Assembly: GCA_905234775.1 (NCBI GenBank)
Contig: CAJOJC010000009.1
Coordinates: 1 to 26,301, forward strand
Reading direction: 5' to 3'
DNA length: 26,301 nt
DNA from: an uncultured Bacteroidales bacterium
GTDB lineage: Bacteria; Bacteroidota; Bacteroidia; Bacteroidales; UBA932
The position numbers and the translations under genes were made by a program. This document shows, piece after piece, positions 1-7,207 of this stretch (its first letter is position 1; every line of letters starts with the position of its first letter). A model generated the notes under the pieces. That model was not told the DNA's origin and ran no database searches. It saw nothing but the letters and a program-made list of their open reading frames with translations.

Positions 1-171
1 CAGGAATATCCACCCAACGGCGCGAAGCATTCGCGCTTTCCCTCACGTTCGAATATATATTCTTAAGCCCCCGGCAGGGATGTTGTCGCGAGGGGTAGGG
101 CCTTATTGTTTGCACTCCCGTCGAGCCCGCGCGGGCTAAACAATCGGGGACGATTTTTTCGAAGGGTTAAA

Positions 172-203
172 AGAGGTCGCGAGCATCCCTGCAAGCGACC
201 TCT
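172..203. repeat. hairpin, 9-bp perfect stem
   Basis: AGAGGTCGC at 172-180 pairs perfectly with GCGACCTCT at 195-203 across a 14-nt loop. No T-tract follows on either strand, so it does not look like an intrinsic terminator. Its role is unknown. It lies just upstream of the 51-bp array. Confidence 0.5.
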
Positions 204-254
204 GGAACGATCTTCGACAAAATCGTACCAACCTTTCTTCCATTCGCGCTTCTC

Positions 255-423
255 CTCCCGCCCCGGCGAAGCCCCGGTAGGTCCTCGGCGCCAAAAATGC
301 CAAAATCGGCGCCGGAAGGTGGAAAAACCTGCCGTTCCGCGCCAAAAACACGGAATTCGGCGCCAGCGAGGGGAAAAACCAGTCAATCCGCGCCGAAAAC
401 GCCAAAAATGGCGCCGCGGCGCC
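255..423. repeat. GC-rich tandem array, 51-bp period
   Basis: The motif CGGCGCC or a close form recurs in two interleaved series. GGCGCC cores lie at 308, 359 and 410 (51-bp steps), and CSGCGCC copies lie at 286, 337 and 388 (also 51-bp steps), each followed by an A-run. This gives just under three diverged copies; the first copy, from about 255, is the least similar. The period is 17 codons, so several frames stay open, which explains the spurious reading frames here. I see no spacers of CRISPR type and no protein I can recognise. Confidence 0.7.
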
Positions 424-431
424 AAAACTTC

Positions 432-465
432 GTACTACTATGCGGATTTTCCCGCAGAGTAGTAC
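432..465. repeat. strong hairpin, 14-bp stem with one mismatch
   Basis: GTACTACTATGCGG (432-445) pairs with CCGCAGAGTAGTAC (452-465) across the 6-nt loop ATTTTC, with 13 of 14 positions complementary. It is the first of three closely spaced hairpins and directly follows the GC-rich array. No T-run follows, so an intrinsic terminator is unlikely. Confidence 0.7.
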
Positions 466-494
466 CAACTTTCTGCCAATTTACCCCGAGGAGC

Positions 495-529
495 GTGGTC
501 TCCCTGTCGAAACTCAGCAGGGAGACCAC
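495..529. repeat. strong hairpin, perfect 12-bp stem
   Basis: GTGGTCTCCCTG (495-506) pairs perfectly with CAGGGAGACCAC (518-529) around an 11-nt loop that begins TCGAA. A related copy begins exactly 51 bp downstream at 546. An A-rich tract follows the right arm. Confidence 0.75.
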
Positions 530-545
530 AAAAACAGCCCAAAAC

Positions 546-580
546 GTAGTCTCCCTGTCGAATTCGAGCAGGGAAACGAC
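546..580. repeat. hairpin copy 51 bp after the previous one
   Basis: GTAGTCTCCCTG (546-557) pairs with CAGGGAAACGAC (569-580) at 10 of 12 positions. The loop contains the self-complementary decamer TCGAATTCGA (558-567). It has the same layout and length as 495-529, so the two form a diverged tandem pair. Divergence has weakened this stem slightly while keeping the CTCCCTG...CAGGG core. Confidence 0.7.
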
Positions 581-607
581 AAAAGGAACCACGCAAAAAA
601 AGAAAAG

Positions 608-639
608 TTTGTAATTCATTTGGAAAATCACTATCTTCG
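608..639 (+). promoter_or_regulatory. Bacteroidetes-type promoter for the OmpA-like lipoprotein
   Basis: TTTG at 608-611 is followed after 20 nt by TATCTTCG at 632-639. This fits the Bacteroidetes consensus TTTG-N19-21-TAnnTTTG with one change in the -7 box. The predicted leader to the ATG at 685 is about 40 nt. Confidence 0.65.
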
Positions 640-684
640 CTGCGATTAACGATTAGTTTGGCAAAAATATAAACACATATCATT

Positions 685-1314
685 ATGAAACTGTACAACA
701 TCATCAAAGTGGCAGCGCTTGCAGCGCTTGTAGTAGTGGGCGCAACATCCTGCCAGTCAAAGAAAAAGAAAGCAGCAGAAGAAGCAGCAGCAAAGGCAGC
801 AGCTGAAGAGGCAGCCCGCCAGAAAGCAGCCGAGGAAGAAGCAGCAAGGCTCGCAGCCCGTACCTTCGAACTCAGCGAGGACGTTACTCTTGCAGCCAGC
901 GAGACTGTAGCAGAGGGCGCAGAGGCTTATCGCCAGGCTCTCGAGGAAGCTAAGAAGTCGACCGAATACGGCGCTACCAGCTTCGCAGTCCCTACCGCCG
1001 GTCTTCTCTATGCAGACGAGCAGTGCGGTCTTACCGAAGACGCCAAGGAAACTCTTACCGAGTTCCTGAATGTCTGGACCGCATCTGACAAGAAGTCTGT
1101 CATCCTTATCGAGGCCTACTCGAACGACGGAACTAAGGCAGCTCCCGAAGGATGCAGCAAGGCAGACTACAATGCCGCTATCGCAGTTGAGCGCGCCAAC
1201 CTCGTCCAGGCTTGGCTCTGGGCAAAGCAGGTTCCTGCCAAGAACGTCAAGATTGCAGCAAATCCCCGCAAGGCAGACGGCGACCAGAAACGCGTAAACG
1301 TCTCTATCCAGTAA
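685..1314 (+). CDS. OmpA-like lipoprotein with charged coiled-coil linker
   Basis: The 209-residue product is a predicted lipoprotein: a basic start, a hydrophobic stretch and a lipobox ending at Cys23 (GATSC). Residues 25-60 are almost only Lys, Ala, Glu and Arg and should form a long helix, similar to the TolA linker. The C-terminal part (about 95-209) resembles a degenerate OmpA-type peptidoglycan-binding domain. It has a strand with IEAYSND, then YNAAIAVERANLVQAWL, which matches the N-x-LS-x-x-RA-x-x-V pattern, and a KRVNVSIQ end. The likely role is tethering the outer membrane to peptidoglycan; this is inferred from the domain pattern, which is weak. It has its own promoter, and the next gene begins after a single base. 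Confidence is high for a lipoprotein and moderate for the OmpA assignment. Confidence 0.75.
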   Translation: MKLYNIIKVAALAALVVVGATSCQSKKKKAAEEAAAKAAAEEAARQKAAEEEAARLAARTFELSEDVTLAASETVAEGAEAYRQALEEAKKSTEYGATSFAVPTAGLLYADEQCGLTEDAKETLTEFLNVWTASDKKSVILIEAYSNDGTKAAPEGCSKADYNAAIAVERANLVQAWLWAKQVPAKNVKIAANPRKADGDQKRVNVSIQ

Positions 1315-1315
1315 G

Positions 1316-2035
1316 GTGGAGTACCGCACACTTTCAGACAATGAGATCCGGGACCTTGAGTCCCGGATTCTTTTTGAAGATAACCACCTCCTCGTCATCA
1401 ACAAGAAGGTCGGGGAAATAGTACAGGGAGACAAGACCGGAGACGAATGTCTGGCCGAGACTCTCAAGGCCTATATCGCAGGGCGCGACGGAAAACCAGG
1501 AAAAGTATTCATGGGCGTACCCCACCGCCTGGACCGTCCGGTCAGCGGAGTGTGCGTTTTTGCTAAAACATCCAAGGCCCTCGAGCGCCTGTGTGAGGCT
1601 CTTCGGACCTCCCAGATGCATAAGACTTACTGGGCGCTTTGTTGCTCCAAGCCCGAAAAACCTGAAGGGCACCTCGAAGACTGGCTTATCAGGAATGAGA
1701 AGCAGAATAAATCCTATATAGTAGAGGCAGGGAGAAACGGCGCTAAACTGGCTAAACTAAACTATAAATACCTTCGCAGTACAGACAGGTATCACCTCCT
1801 GGAGATTGAGCTTCTGACCGGCCGTCATCACCAGATAAGGTGCCAGCTCAGTCATCTGGGCTGCCCTATCAAGGGAGATCTAAAATACGGAGCTCCGCGC
1901 TCCAATCCCGACGGAGGAATCTGCCTCCACGCCCGCAGCATCACCTTCACTCACCCCGTACGCAAGGAGCCTTTGACAATTACTGCCGAAGTCCCCTGCT
2001 CCTGGAAAGGAGTCGCCCCGGAAGCGAATTCCTGA
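1316..2035 (+). CDS. RluA-family 23S/tRNA pseudouridine synthase
   Basis: The 239-residue protein has the RluA-family core. It opens with ILFEDNHLLVINKKVG (about residues 18-33). The active-site motif HRLDRPVSG carries the catalytic Asp. Later come the ELLTGRHHQIRCQLSHLGCPIKGDLKYG block and LHARSITFTHP. There is no S4 domain, so it is the short form often called RluC/RluD-like. The target uridine cannot be told from sequence. Translation starts at a GTG one base after the upstream stop codon; no in-frame ATG precedes the conserved core. A terminator-like hairpin at 1346-1376 lies inside the first codons. The 3' end overlaps the convergent AraC-type gene by 56 bp. Confidence 0.88.
   Translation: MEYRTLSDNEIRDLESRILFEDNHLLVINKKVGEIVQGDKTGDECLAETLKAYIAGRDGKPGKVFMGVPHRLDRPVSGVCVFAKTSKALERLCEALRTSQMHKTYWALCCSKPEKPEGHLEDWLIRNEKQNKSYIVEAGRNGAKLAKLNYKYLRSTDRYHLLEIELLTGRHHQIRCQLSHLGCPIKGDLKYGAPRSNPDGGICLHARSITFTHPVRKEPLTITAEVPCSWKGVAPEANS
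1346..1376 (+). terminator. intrinsic-terminator-like hairpin inside the start of the rluA-type gene
   Basis: ATCCGGGAC (1346-1354) and GTCCCGGAT (1360-1368) form a perfect 9-bp stem around a 5-nt loop, followed by TCTTTTTG. This is the form of a rho-independent terminator. It lies 32 bp after the lipoprotein stop codon, where a terminator for that gene would be expected, yet it is inside the next coding region. Confidence 0.6.
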
Positions 2036-2456
2036 TCTCAGCCATATATTCGCTGGGCCGCTGCCTCATAATCATCTTAAACGCCGAATTGAAAGTAGGA
2101 AGGGTATTGAAGCCAGAGAACTTCGCCACTTCCTCCACCTTCATATACGGATCTTTCTTCATCAAGGCAGACGCATATATCACCCTATAGTAATTGATGA
2201 GCCAGCGGAAATTGTGTCCCGAACAAATGTTTATAGTTTTAGACAGAAAACTGCGAGTACAGAACAGCGACTTCGCGAGCTGGCCCACGTTATAATCTCC
2301 ATCCAGCCAGGGCCTTTTATCTTCCATCAGGCCGATTACCCGGGAATACAATTTTGTCATTCGGGGAGAATCGTCTTCTATATAGGAAAGGTCTGGGGAA
2401 ACTGGACGGGGAGGAGGAGAAGGCCTGCGCCTTCTGAAAAAAGCGAACAAGTTCAT
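1980..2456 (-). CDS. small AraC-type DNA-binding protein
   Basis: The 158-residue product is mainly an AraC/XylS-type double helix-turn-helix domain. The first HTH lies in NVGQLAKSLFCTRSFLSKTI, and the second in VEEVAKFSGFNTLPTFNSAF, followed by a typical family end, RQRPSEYMAEIRN. The N-terminal 35 residues hold a run of Arg and Pro and no recognisable ligand-binding or membrane domain, so no sensor is evident. I chose ATG 2456 because a longer frame from 2507 would run through a promoter box at 2480-2487. The gene is transcribed towards rluA and overlaps it by 56 bp. Its targets are unknown. Confidence 0.8.
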   Translation of the reverse strand: MNLFAFFRRRRPSPPPRPVSPDLSYIEDDSPRMTKLYSRVIGLMEDKRPWLDGDYNVGQLAKSLFCTRSFLSKTINICSGHNFRWLINYYRVIYASALMKKDPYMKVEEVAKFSGFNTLPTFNSAFKMIMRQRPSEYMAEIRNSLPGRLLSRSRGLRQ

Positions 2457-2479
2457 AGTTTCAATTGTTGGTCTCAGGG

Positions 2480-2487
2480 CAAATATA
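2480..2487 (-). promoter_or_regulatory. promoter -7 box for the AraC-type gene
   Basis: Read on the minus strand this is TATATTTG, a perfect TAnnTTTG box. It lies 23 nt before the ATG at 2456 and immediately after the T-tract of the upstream operon's terminator. No clear TTTG is seen at the -33 position. Confidence 0.55.
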
Positions 2488-2489
2488 TC

Positions 2490-2522
2490 AAAAAAATCCC
2501 GCCACAATACACTGTGACGGGA
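2490..2522 (-). terminator. intrinsic terminator of the leuS-yitT operon
   Basis: On the minus strand TCCCGTCACA (2522-2513) pairs with TGTGGCGGGA (2506-2497), 10 bp including one G-U pair, with a 6-nt loop. Seven T residues follow (2496-2490). It stands 36 bp downstream of the last YitT gene's end and is the clearest intrinsic terminator in the window. Confidence 0.85.
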
Positions 2523-2557
2523 CTTTAAAAGATATTTGTGACGAAAAAAACCTAAAA

Positions 2558-3496
2558 TTATTTTTTTCGTCCACCTTTGATTGACTCGAATCCCTTTCCG
2601 TAAACACCCGTTACAGAAGATACGGAGAGGAATGCGTTGGGATCGATCCTCTTTATTTCGCGCAAAAGTACATTAAGGTCGTACTTACGAGTGATAACCA
2701 TCAGAACCTCGGTATTTTCCTTAGTATACCAGCCTTTTCCGTCGAGAACTGTTACTCCTCTGTGGAGAGTCTCGGTAATCATATCCGCAATCTCGCGGTA
2801 ATGTTTAGACAGGACGAAAAGCTGGACGCTCTGGCGGGAACCCTGGATAGTGAGATCGAGAACAGTCGAAACAAGGCTGATCAGGACGAAACCGTACACG
2901 ACCGTAGTAATCTTCTCTACCAGAGGAAGCGCATTGCCGTCCGCATCGAAAGAAGGGACGAGGAGCGAGGAAAGGATGATTACGGCATCAGTAATGAGAA
3001 CCATCCTTCCGGGAGATACGTTGCGGTACTTATTGACCACAAGCGCGATAATATCGGTTCCTCCCGTACTGCCTCCTTGAGACATCGTAAGACCGATTCC
3101 AAAGCCAACCAGGATTGCGCCCATGATGGTACTCATAAGCTTTCCGTTGGCCAGGGCAATCTGCTCGATAAAGGCCATCGGAATAATATCCTGGAAAACG
3201 TTGAGTCCTACGGAAGCTATCAGGATAGCGTAAACCGTTTTAACTCCGAAGTTGCGTCCCAGAGTAAGCAGCGCTATAATCAACAGGATCACATTGAGGG
3301 CGAAATAGGTATAACCCATCTTGATCATGCCGTGCGTAGCGTACTGGATAATCGAAGCGATACCGGTAACGCCGCCGCCTACGAGGTGATTGGGCACCAG
3401 GAAGATGCTCCAACCCAGAACATAGCAGAGGATACCGAAGGTGATGAGTCCATACTCCTTTACCCCTACCAGTATTTTTCTAGTGTTTAGATTCAT
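2558..3496 (-). CDS. YitT-family membrane protein, downstream paralogue
   Basis: The 312-residue protein belongs to the YitT family: an N-terminal multi-helix membrane part (about 1-220) and a C-terminal soluble DUF2179-type domain. Marks are the glycine-rich loops GGGVTGIASIIQYATHG and GGSTGGTDIIA, and the soluble part with RGVTVLDGKGWYTKENTEVLMVITRK. The true family function is not settled; transport is often assumed. I chose ATG 3496, which gives the conserved family start. A longer frame from 3613 would add 39 residues of shadow translation. The start overlaps the end of the upstream paralogue by 17 bp, which suggests translational coupling. Confidence 0.87.
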   Translation of the reverse strand: MNLNTRKILVGVKEYGLITFGILCYVLGWSIFLVPNHLVGGGVTGIASIIQYATHGMIKMGYTYFALNVILLIIALLTLGRNFGVKTVYAILIASVGLNVFQDIIPMAFIEQIALANGKLMSTIMGAILVGFGIGLTMSQGGSTGGTDIIALVVNKYRNVSPGRMVLITDAVIILSSLLVPSFDADGNALPLVEKITTVVYGFVLISLVSTVLDLTIQGSRQSVQLFVLSKHYREIADMITETLHRGVTVLDGKGWYTKENTEVLMVITRKYDLNVLLREIKRIDPNAFLSVSSVTGVYGKGFESIKGGRKK

Positions 3497-4427
3497 GCTT
3501 AGTAACTTTATCCAAAACTTTTTTTGCCTCCTTGGCTCCGCCCTTGAATTCCTCAAAGCCCTCTCCATAGACGCTCTTGGTAGAAGAAACCGACATAAAC
3601 GCCCTGGAGTCAATAGACTTGATTTCCCTCATCAGCGAGGAGAACTCACTGCGGTTGATAAGAATAAGAAGCACGTTCTTATCCTTTTTGGTGTACCATC
3701 CCTGAGCTTTCAGGATCGTCACTCCCCTTCCCATCACATTGATGATATGATCTGCAATTTCCTCATACTTCTCCGAGAAGACCATCAGCTGGAAAGTGGA
3801 TTTATGGCCGCCGACTATATCGTCGATGAGTAGATTGAAAATAACTATTTCAACCACACCATAGGTCGCGTCGGTAAACGTCTTGTCGGGAAGGAAGAGA
3901 AGCAATGCAACGGTAATAAGGTCAGTAATCAGGAAAACCACGCTCAACTGGACAGGATAGTACTTGTTGATCATGATTGCCACGATATCCGTACCTCCCG
4001 TACTGCCACCGAAGCGGATGACAAGACCCAGTCCCGTCGCCTCCAGGGTACCTGCAATCACCGGAACCAGCAGCGCATCCTTTACGTAGAAGAAATGCCC
4101 GGGAGCACATTGAAGCCCCGGAATACTGGCTATGATATGCATCGCCACCGTAGACATAAGAATAGCATAGATGGTCTTGAACCCAAACCCTATGCCCATG
4201 GCGAAAACAGCTACTACGATAAGCAGGACGTTGATTGCCATGTAGGTAAACTGCGCGGGAATCAATCCTCCGGTTGCATACTGGATGATGGTCGAAAGAC
4301 CCATCATGCCTCCTGCTGACATTCCCCACGGGATCATGAATCCTTCCCACGCCCAGCCGAAAATAAAGCAGGCCAGGGTGATGACAAGATACTCGTGGAT
4401 AGTGATAACGACCTTCGACTTTTTCAT
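3480..4427 (-). CDS. YitT-family membrane protein, upstream paralogue
   Basis: The 315-residue protein has the same plan as its neighbour at 2558-3496. It has several hydrophobic helices with the loops SAGGMMGLSTIIQYATGG and FGGSTGGTDIVAI, then a DUF2179-type domain with RGVTILKAQGWYTKKDKNVLLILI and a GEGFEEFKGG end. A Lys/His-rich tail follows. The two clearly arose by duplication, and may work as a pair in the inner membrane; that is inference. Its ATG overlaps the leuS stop codon by one base (TAATG), so it is expected to be translated with leuS. Confidence 0.87.
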   Translation of the reverse strand: MKKSKVVITIHEYLVITLACFIFGWAWEGFMIPWGMSAGGMMGLSTIIQYATGGLIPAQFTYMAINVLLIVVAVFAMGIGFGFKTIYAILMSTVAMHIIASIPGLQCAPGHFFYVKDALLVPVIAGTLEATGLGLVIRFGGSTGGTDIVAIMINKYYPVQLSVVFLITDLITVALLLFLPDKTFTDATYGVVEIVIFNLLIDDIVGGHKSTFQLMVFSEKYEEIADHIINVMGRGVTILKAQGWYTKKDKNVLLILINRSEFSSLMREIKSIDSRAFMSVSSTKSVYGEGFEEFKGGAKEAKKVLDKVTKHESKH

Positions 4428-7156
4428 TACTTAACGACAATATTGATGATTCTGCCGGGGACTACGATCACCTTCACGATTGACAGTCCTTCGACATATT
4501 TGGCAGTCTGAGGGAGTTCCCTCACCGCGGCCTCTACCTCGGCGGGAGAAGCGCTCTTCGGGAGATCTACGGTGAAGCGCATCTTACCGTTGAACTGAAC
4601 GGGATAAGTCACGCTGTCTTCTACGGTATATGCTGCCACATACTCGGGGAACGCCGCGTCACACACGCTGGTATCGTGGCCAAGGGCCTCCCAGAGCTCC
4701 TCGGCCATGTGAGGCGCGAATGGTGCAAGCAGAACGACCAGCGGCTCGAGAATCTCGCGTTTATGGCACTCGCCCAGATCGGACAGGGCAATCATAAACG
4801 CACTGATGTTCGTATTGTACGACATAGCCTCGATATCTTCCTGCTCCTTGGCGATCAGTTTATGGAGCGCCTTGAGCTCGGCAGGCGAAGCCTTTTCGTC
4901 GGTCACGACGAACTCGTCGCGGTCGTAGAACAGCCTCCAGAATTTCTTGAGGAAGCGGTGGACTCCGTCGATTCCCTTCGTATCCCAAGGCTTGCTCTGT
5001 TCGATGGGGCCGAGGAACATCTCGTAAAGACGGAGGGTGTCGGCGCCATAGGTCTCGCAGATGTCGTCGGGATTGACGACATTGAACATGCTCTTGCTCA
5101 TCTTCTCGACCGCCCAGCCGCAGATGTACTCGCCGTTCTCGAGAACGAACTCAGCGTCTGCGAACTCGGGCCTCCATGCCCTGAAAGCGTCGAGATCGAG
5201 CTTGTCTCCGCGGACGATATTGATGTCGACATGGATTTCGGTAGTCTCATACTGGTCCTTGAGGCCGAGCGAAACGAATTTATTCGTACCCACGATACGG
5301 TATACGAAGTTCGAGCGGCCCTGAATCATGCCCTGGTTCACGAGCTTAGCGAACGGCTCGTCGCAGCAGACATATCCAAGGTCGAATAGGAACTTGTTCC
5401 AGAAGCGGGAGTAGATGAGGTGGCCGGTCGCATGCTCCGTACCGCCTACGTAGAGATCCACATTCTTCCAGTAATCGTTTGCCTTGCGGCCTACCAGCGC
5501 CTCGGCGTTGTGAGGGTCCATATAGCGCAGGTAGTATGCCGACGATCCGGCGAAGCCCGGCATGGTCGAAGTCTCGAGCGGGTAACCCTTGTAGGTCCAG
5601 TCCTTCGCGCGTGCGAGCGGCGGCTCACCGTTTGCCGAAGGCTTGAACGACTCGATTTCGGGCAGGGTCAGCGGCAGGTCGGCTTCATCTACCGGGGTCG
5701 CGATCCCGTCTTTGTAATAGATCGGGAACGGCTCGCCCCAATAGCGCTGGCGGCTGAAGATAGCGTCGCGCAGGCGGTAGTTTGTCTTCCTGCGGCCGAG
5801 ACCATGCTCCTCGGCATAGTCCTTCGCCGCTTCGATCGCGTCGCGAACGTCCATCCCGTTCAGGAAGCCGCTGTTACACATCTTTCCCTCCTTCGCATCG
5901 AAGGACTGCTCGGAAACGTCGCAGCCCTCGATGATCGGGACGATCGGCAGGCCGAACTTCTTCGCGAACGCGTAGTCGCGGCTGTCGTGGGCCGGGACTG
6001 CCATAATCGCGCCCGTACCATAGCCGGCGAGCACGTATTCGCTGATCCAGATGGGGACTTTCTCGCCCGTGAGCGGGTTGATTCCATAAGAGCCGGCAAA
6101 CACGCCGGTGACCGATTTAGTCTCGGCGATTCTCTCGCGCTCGGTCTTCTTGCGGACCTCCTTGACATAGGCGGCGACCGCTTCTTTCTGGGAGGCGGCG
6201 GTCAGCTGATCGACCAGCTCGCTTTCGGGCGCCAGGACCATAAAGGTGACGCCGAAGATCGTATCCACCCTCGTCGTGAAGATGGTGACCGGGAGTTCGC
6301 GGCCGTCGCAGACGGTGTTGAAAACAACCTCCGTTCCCTCGGACTTTCCTATCCAATTGCGCTGCATCTCCTTGAGGGAGTCTGTCCACGCGAGTTTGTC
6401 CAGGCTCTCGAGCAGGCGGCCGGCATAGGCCGAAACGCGCAGCTGCCACTGCTTCATCTTCTTCTGCTCCACCGGGAAACCACCGCGCACGCTCAGGCCG
6501 TCCTTGACTTCGTCATTTGCCAGAACGGTCCCAAGGCCTTCGCACCAGTTGACGGATGTCTCGCCCAGGTAGGCGATTCTCCAGCGCATGAGGATGTCTG
6601 ACTTCTCCTTTTCGGAAGCCGCAGCCCACATTTCGGGGGTAACGTCTTCGTAACCGGTAGTCTCGAGCTTCGCGATCAGTTCTTCGATCGGGCGGGCCTT
6701 GTTAGCGGCCGGATCGAACCAGCTGCCGAACATCTTGAGGAAGGCCCACTGCGTCCATTTATAATACTCTGGATCGCAGGTTTTCACTTCGCGCGACCAG
6801 TCGTAGCAGAAGCCGATTCGGTCCAGCTGCTCGCGATAGCGCGCTATGTTTTTCATAGTTGTGACCTCAGGGTGCTGACCTGTCTGAATTGCGTACTGCT
6901 CGGCGGGAAGGCCGAAAGCGTCGTAACCCATGGGGTGGAGCACATTGAAGCCTTTAAGGCGCTTATAACGGGAAAAAATGTCGCTGGCAATATATCCCAG
7001 GGGGTGTCCTACGTGCAGTCCCGCACCCGACGGGTACGGGAACATGTCCAGCACGTAGAATTTAGGCTTGTCGCTTTCCTCGGATACTTTATACGTTCCC
7101 TCGGAGCGCCATTTTTCTTGCCATTTGCGCTCTATCTTCTTAAAATCGTAATCCAT
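4427..7156 (-). CDS. leuS: leucyl-tRNA synthetase
   Basis: The 909-residue class I synthetase charges tRNA-Leu in the cytoplasm. The HIGH-type signature is HVGH at 48-51 (within [16 protein letters not shown]), and KMSKS is at 685-689. The editing (CP1) domain is intact, with the threonine-rich [12 protein letters not shown] and [15 protein letters not shown], whose Asp is needed for hydrolysis of wrongly charged products. A C-terminal anticodon-binding domain and a small tail domain follow. Length is normal for bacterial LeuRS of this phylum. Two YitT genes follow without a gap. I see no canonical promoter box in the 51 nt upstream, so it may depend on transcription from the SPOR gene. Confidence 0.97.
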   Translation of the reverse strand: MDYDFKKIERKWQEKWRSEGTYKVSEESDKPKFYVLDMFPYPSGAGLHVGHPLGYIASDIFSRYKRLKGFNVLHPMGYDAFGLPAEQYAIQTGQHPEVTTMKNIARYREQLDRIGFCYDWSREVKTCDPEYYKWTQWAFLKMFGSWFDPAANKARPIEELIAKLETTGYEDVTPEMWAAASEKEKSDILMRWRIAYLGETSVNWCEGLGTVLANDEVKDGLSVRGGFPVEQKKMKQWQLRVSAYAGRLLESLDKLAWTDSLKEMQRNWIGKSEGTEVVFNTVCDGRELPVTIFTTRVDTIFGVTFMVLAPESELVDQLTAASQKEAVAAYVKEVRKKTERERIAETKSVTGVFAGSYGINPLTGEKVPIWISEYVLAGYGTGAIMAVPAHDSRDYAFAKKFGLPIVPIIEGCDVSEQSFDAKEGKMCNSGFLNGMDVRDAIEAAKDYAEEHGLGRRKTNYRLRDAIFSRQRYWGEPFPIYYKDGIATPVDEADLPLTLPEIESFKPSANGEPPLARAKDWTYKGYPLETSTMPGFAGSSAYYLRYMDPHNAEALVGRKANDYWKNVDLYVGGTEHATGHLIYSRFWNKFLFDLGYVCCDEPFAKLVNQGMIQGRSNFVYRIVGTNKFVSLGLKDQYETTEIHVDINIVRGDKLDLDAFRAWRPEFADAEFVLENGEYICGWAVEKMSKSMFNVVNPDDICETYGADTLRLYEMFLGPIEQSKPWDTKGIDGVHRFLKKFWRLFYDRDEFVVTDEKASPAELKALHKLIAKEQEDIEAMSYNTNISAFMIALSDLGECHKREILEPLVVLLAPFAPHMAEELWEALGHDTSVCDAAFPEYVAAYTVEDSVTYPVQFNGKMRFTVDLPKSASPAEVEAAVRELPQTAKYVEGLSIVKVIVVPGRIINIVVK

Positions 7157-7171
7157 CTACTATTAATGCGT

Positions 7172-7203
7172 AAAAGCAATGGAAGGCTTTGACAGCCCTC
7201 CAT
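7172..7203 (-). terminator. weak terminator or attenuator between the SPOR gene and leuS
   Basis: On the minus strand ATGGAGGGCT (7203-7194) pairs with AGCCTTCCAT (7188-7179), 10 bp with one G-U pair. A short TTTT (7175-7172) follows after three bases. The T-tract is modest, so partial read-through into leuS is plausible. Confidence 0.5.
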
Positions 7204-7207
7204 CACT

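Larger units (their letters stand above)
1..684. other. gene-free repeat-rich region
   Basis: This stretch precedes the first convincing gene. Several short frames are open on both strands at once, with low-complexity Arg/Pro/Lys or Phe/Trp translations. That fits stop-poor repeat DNA rather than a gene. It holds a small palindrome at 124-137, a hairpin at 172-203, a GC-rich array of 51-bp period at about 255-423, three strong hairpins at 432-580, and the promoter of the following lipoprotein gene at 608-639. A 3' remnant of an upstream gene in the first 60 bases cannot be excluded. Confidence 0.7.

Noticed and set aside
255..580. CRISPR-like array
   Set aside because: The repeats have no constant-length unique spacers, the copies are diverged, and no cas gene is in the window.
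297..614. An open frame of 105 codons across both 51-bp repeat types, giving 17-residue protein repeats
   Set aside because: Other frames on both strands are open across the GC-rich array too, the translation is low-complexity, and no promoter or typical start context is seen. A period of 51 keeps any stop-free frame open, so this is expected of repeat DNA.
5420..6601. Long plus-strand open frame of 393 codons
   Set aside because: It is a shadow on the strand opposite leuS, in GC-rich codons; it has no recognisable domain, while leuS is intact.
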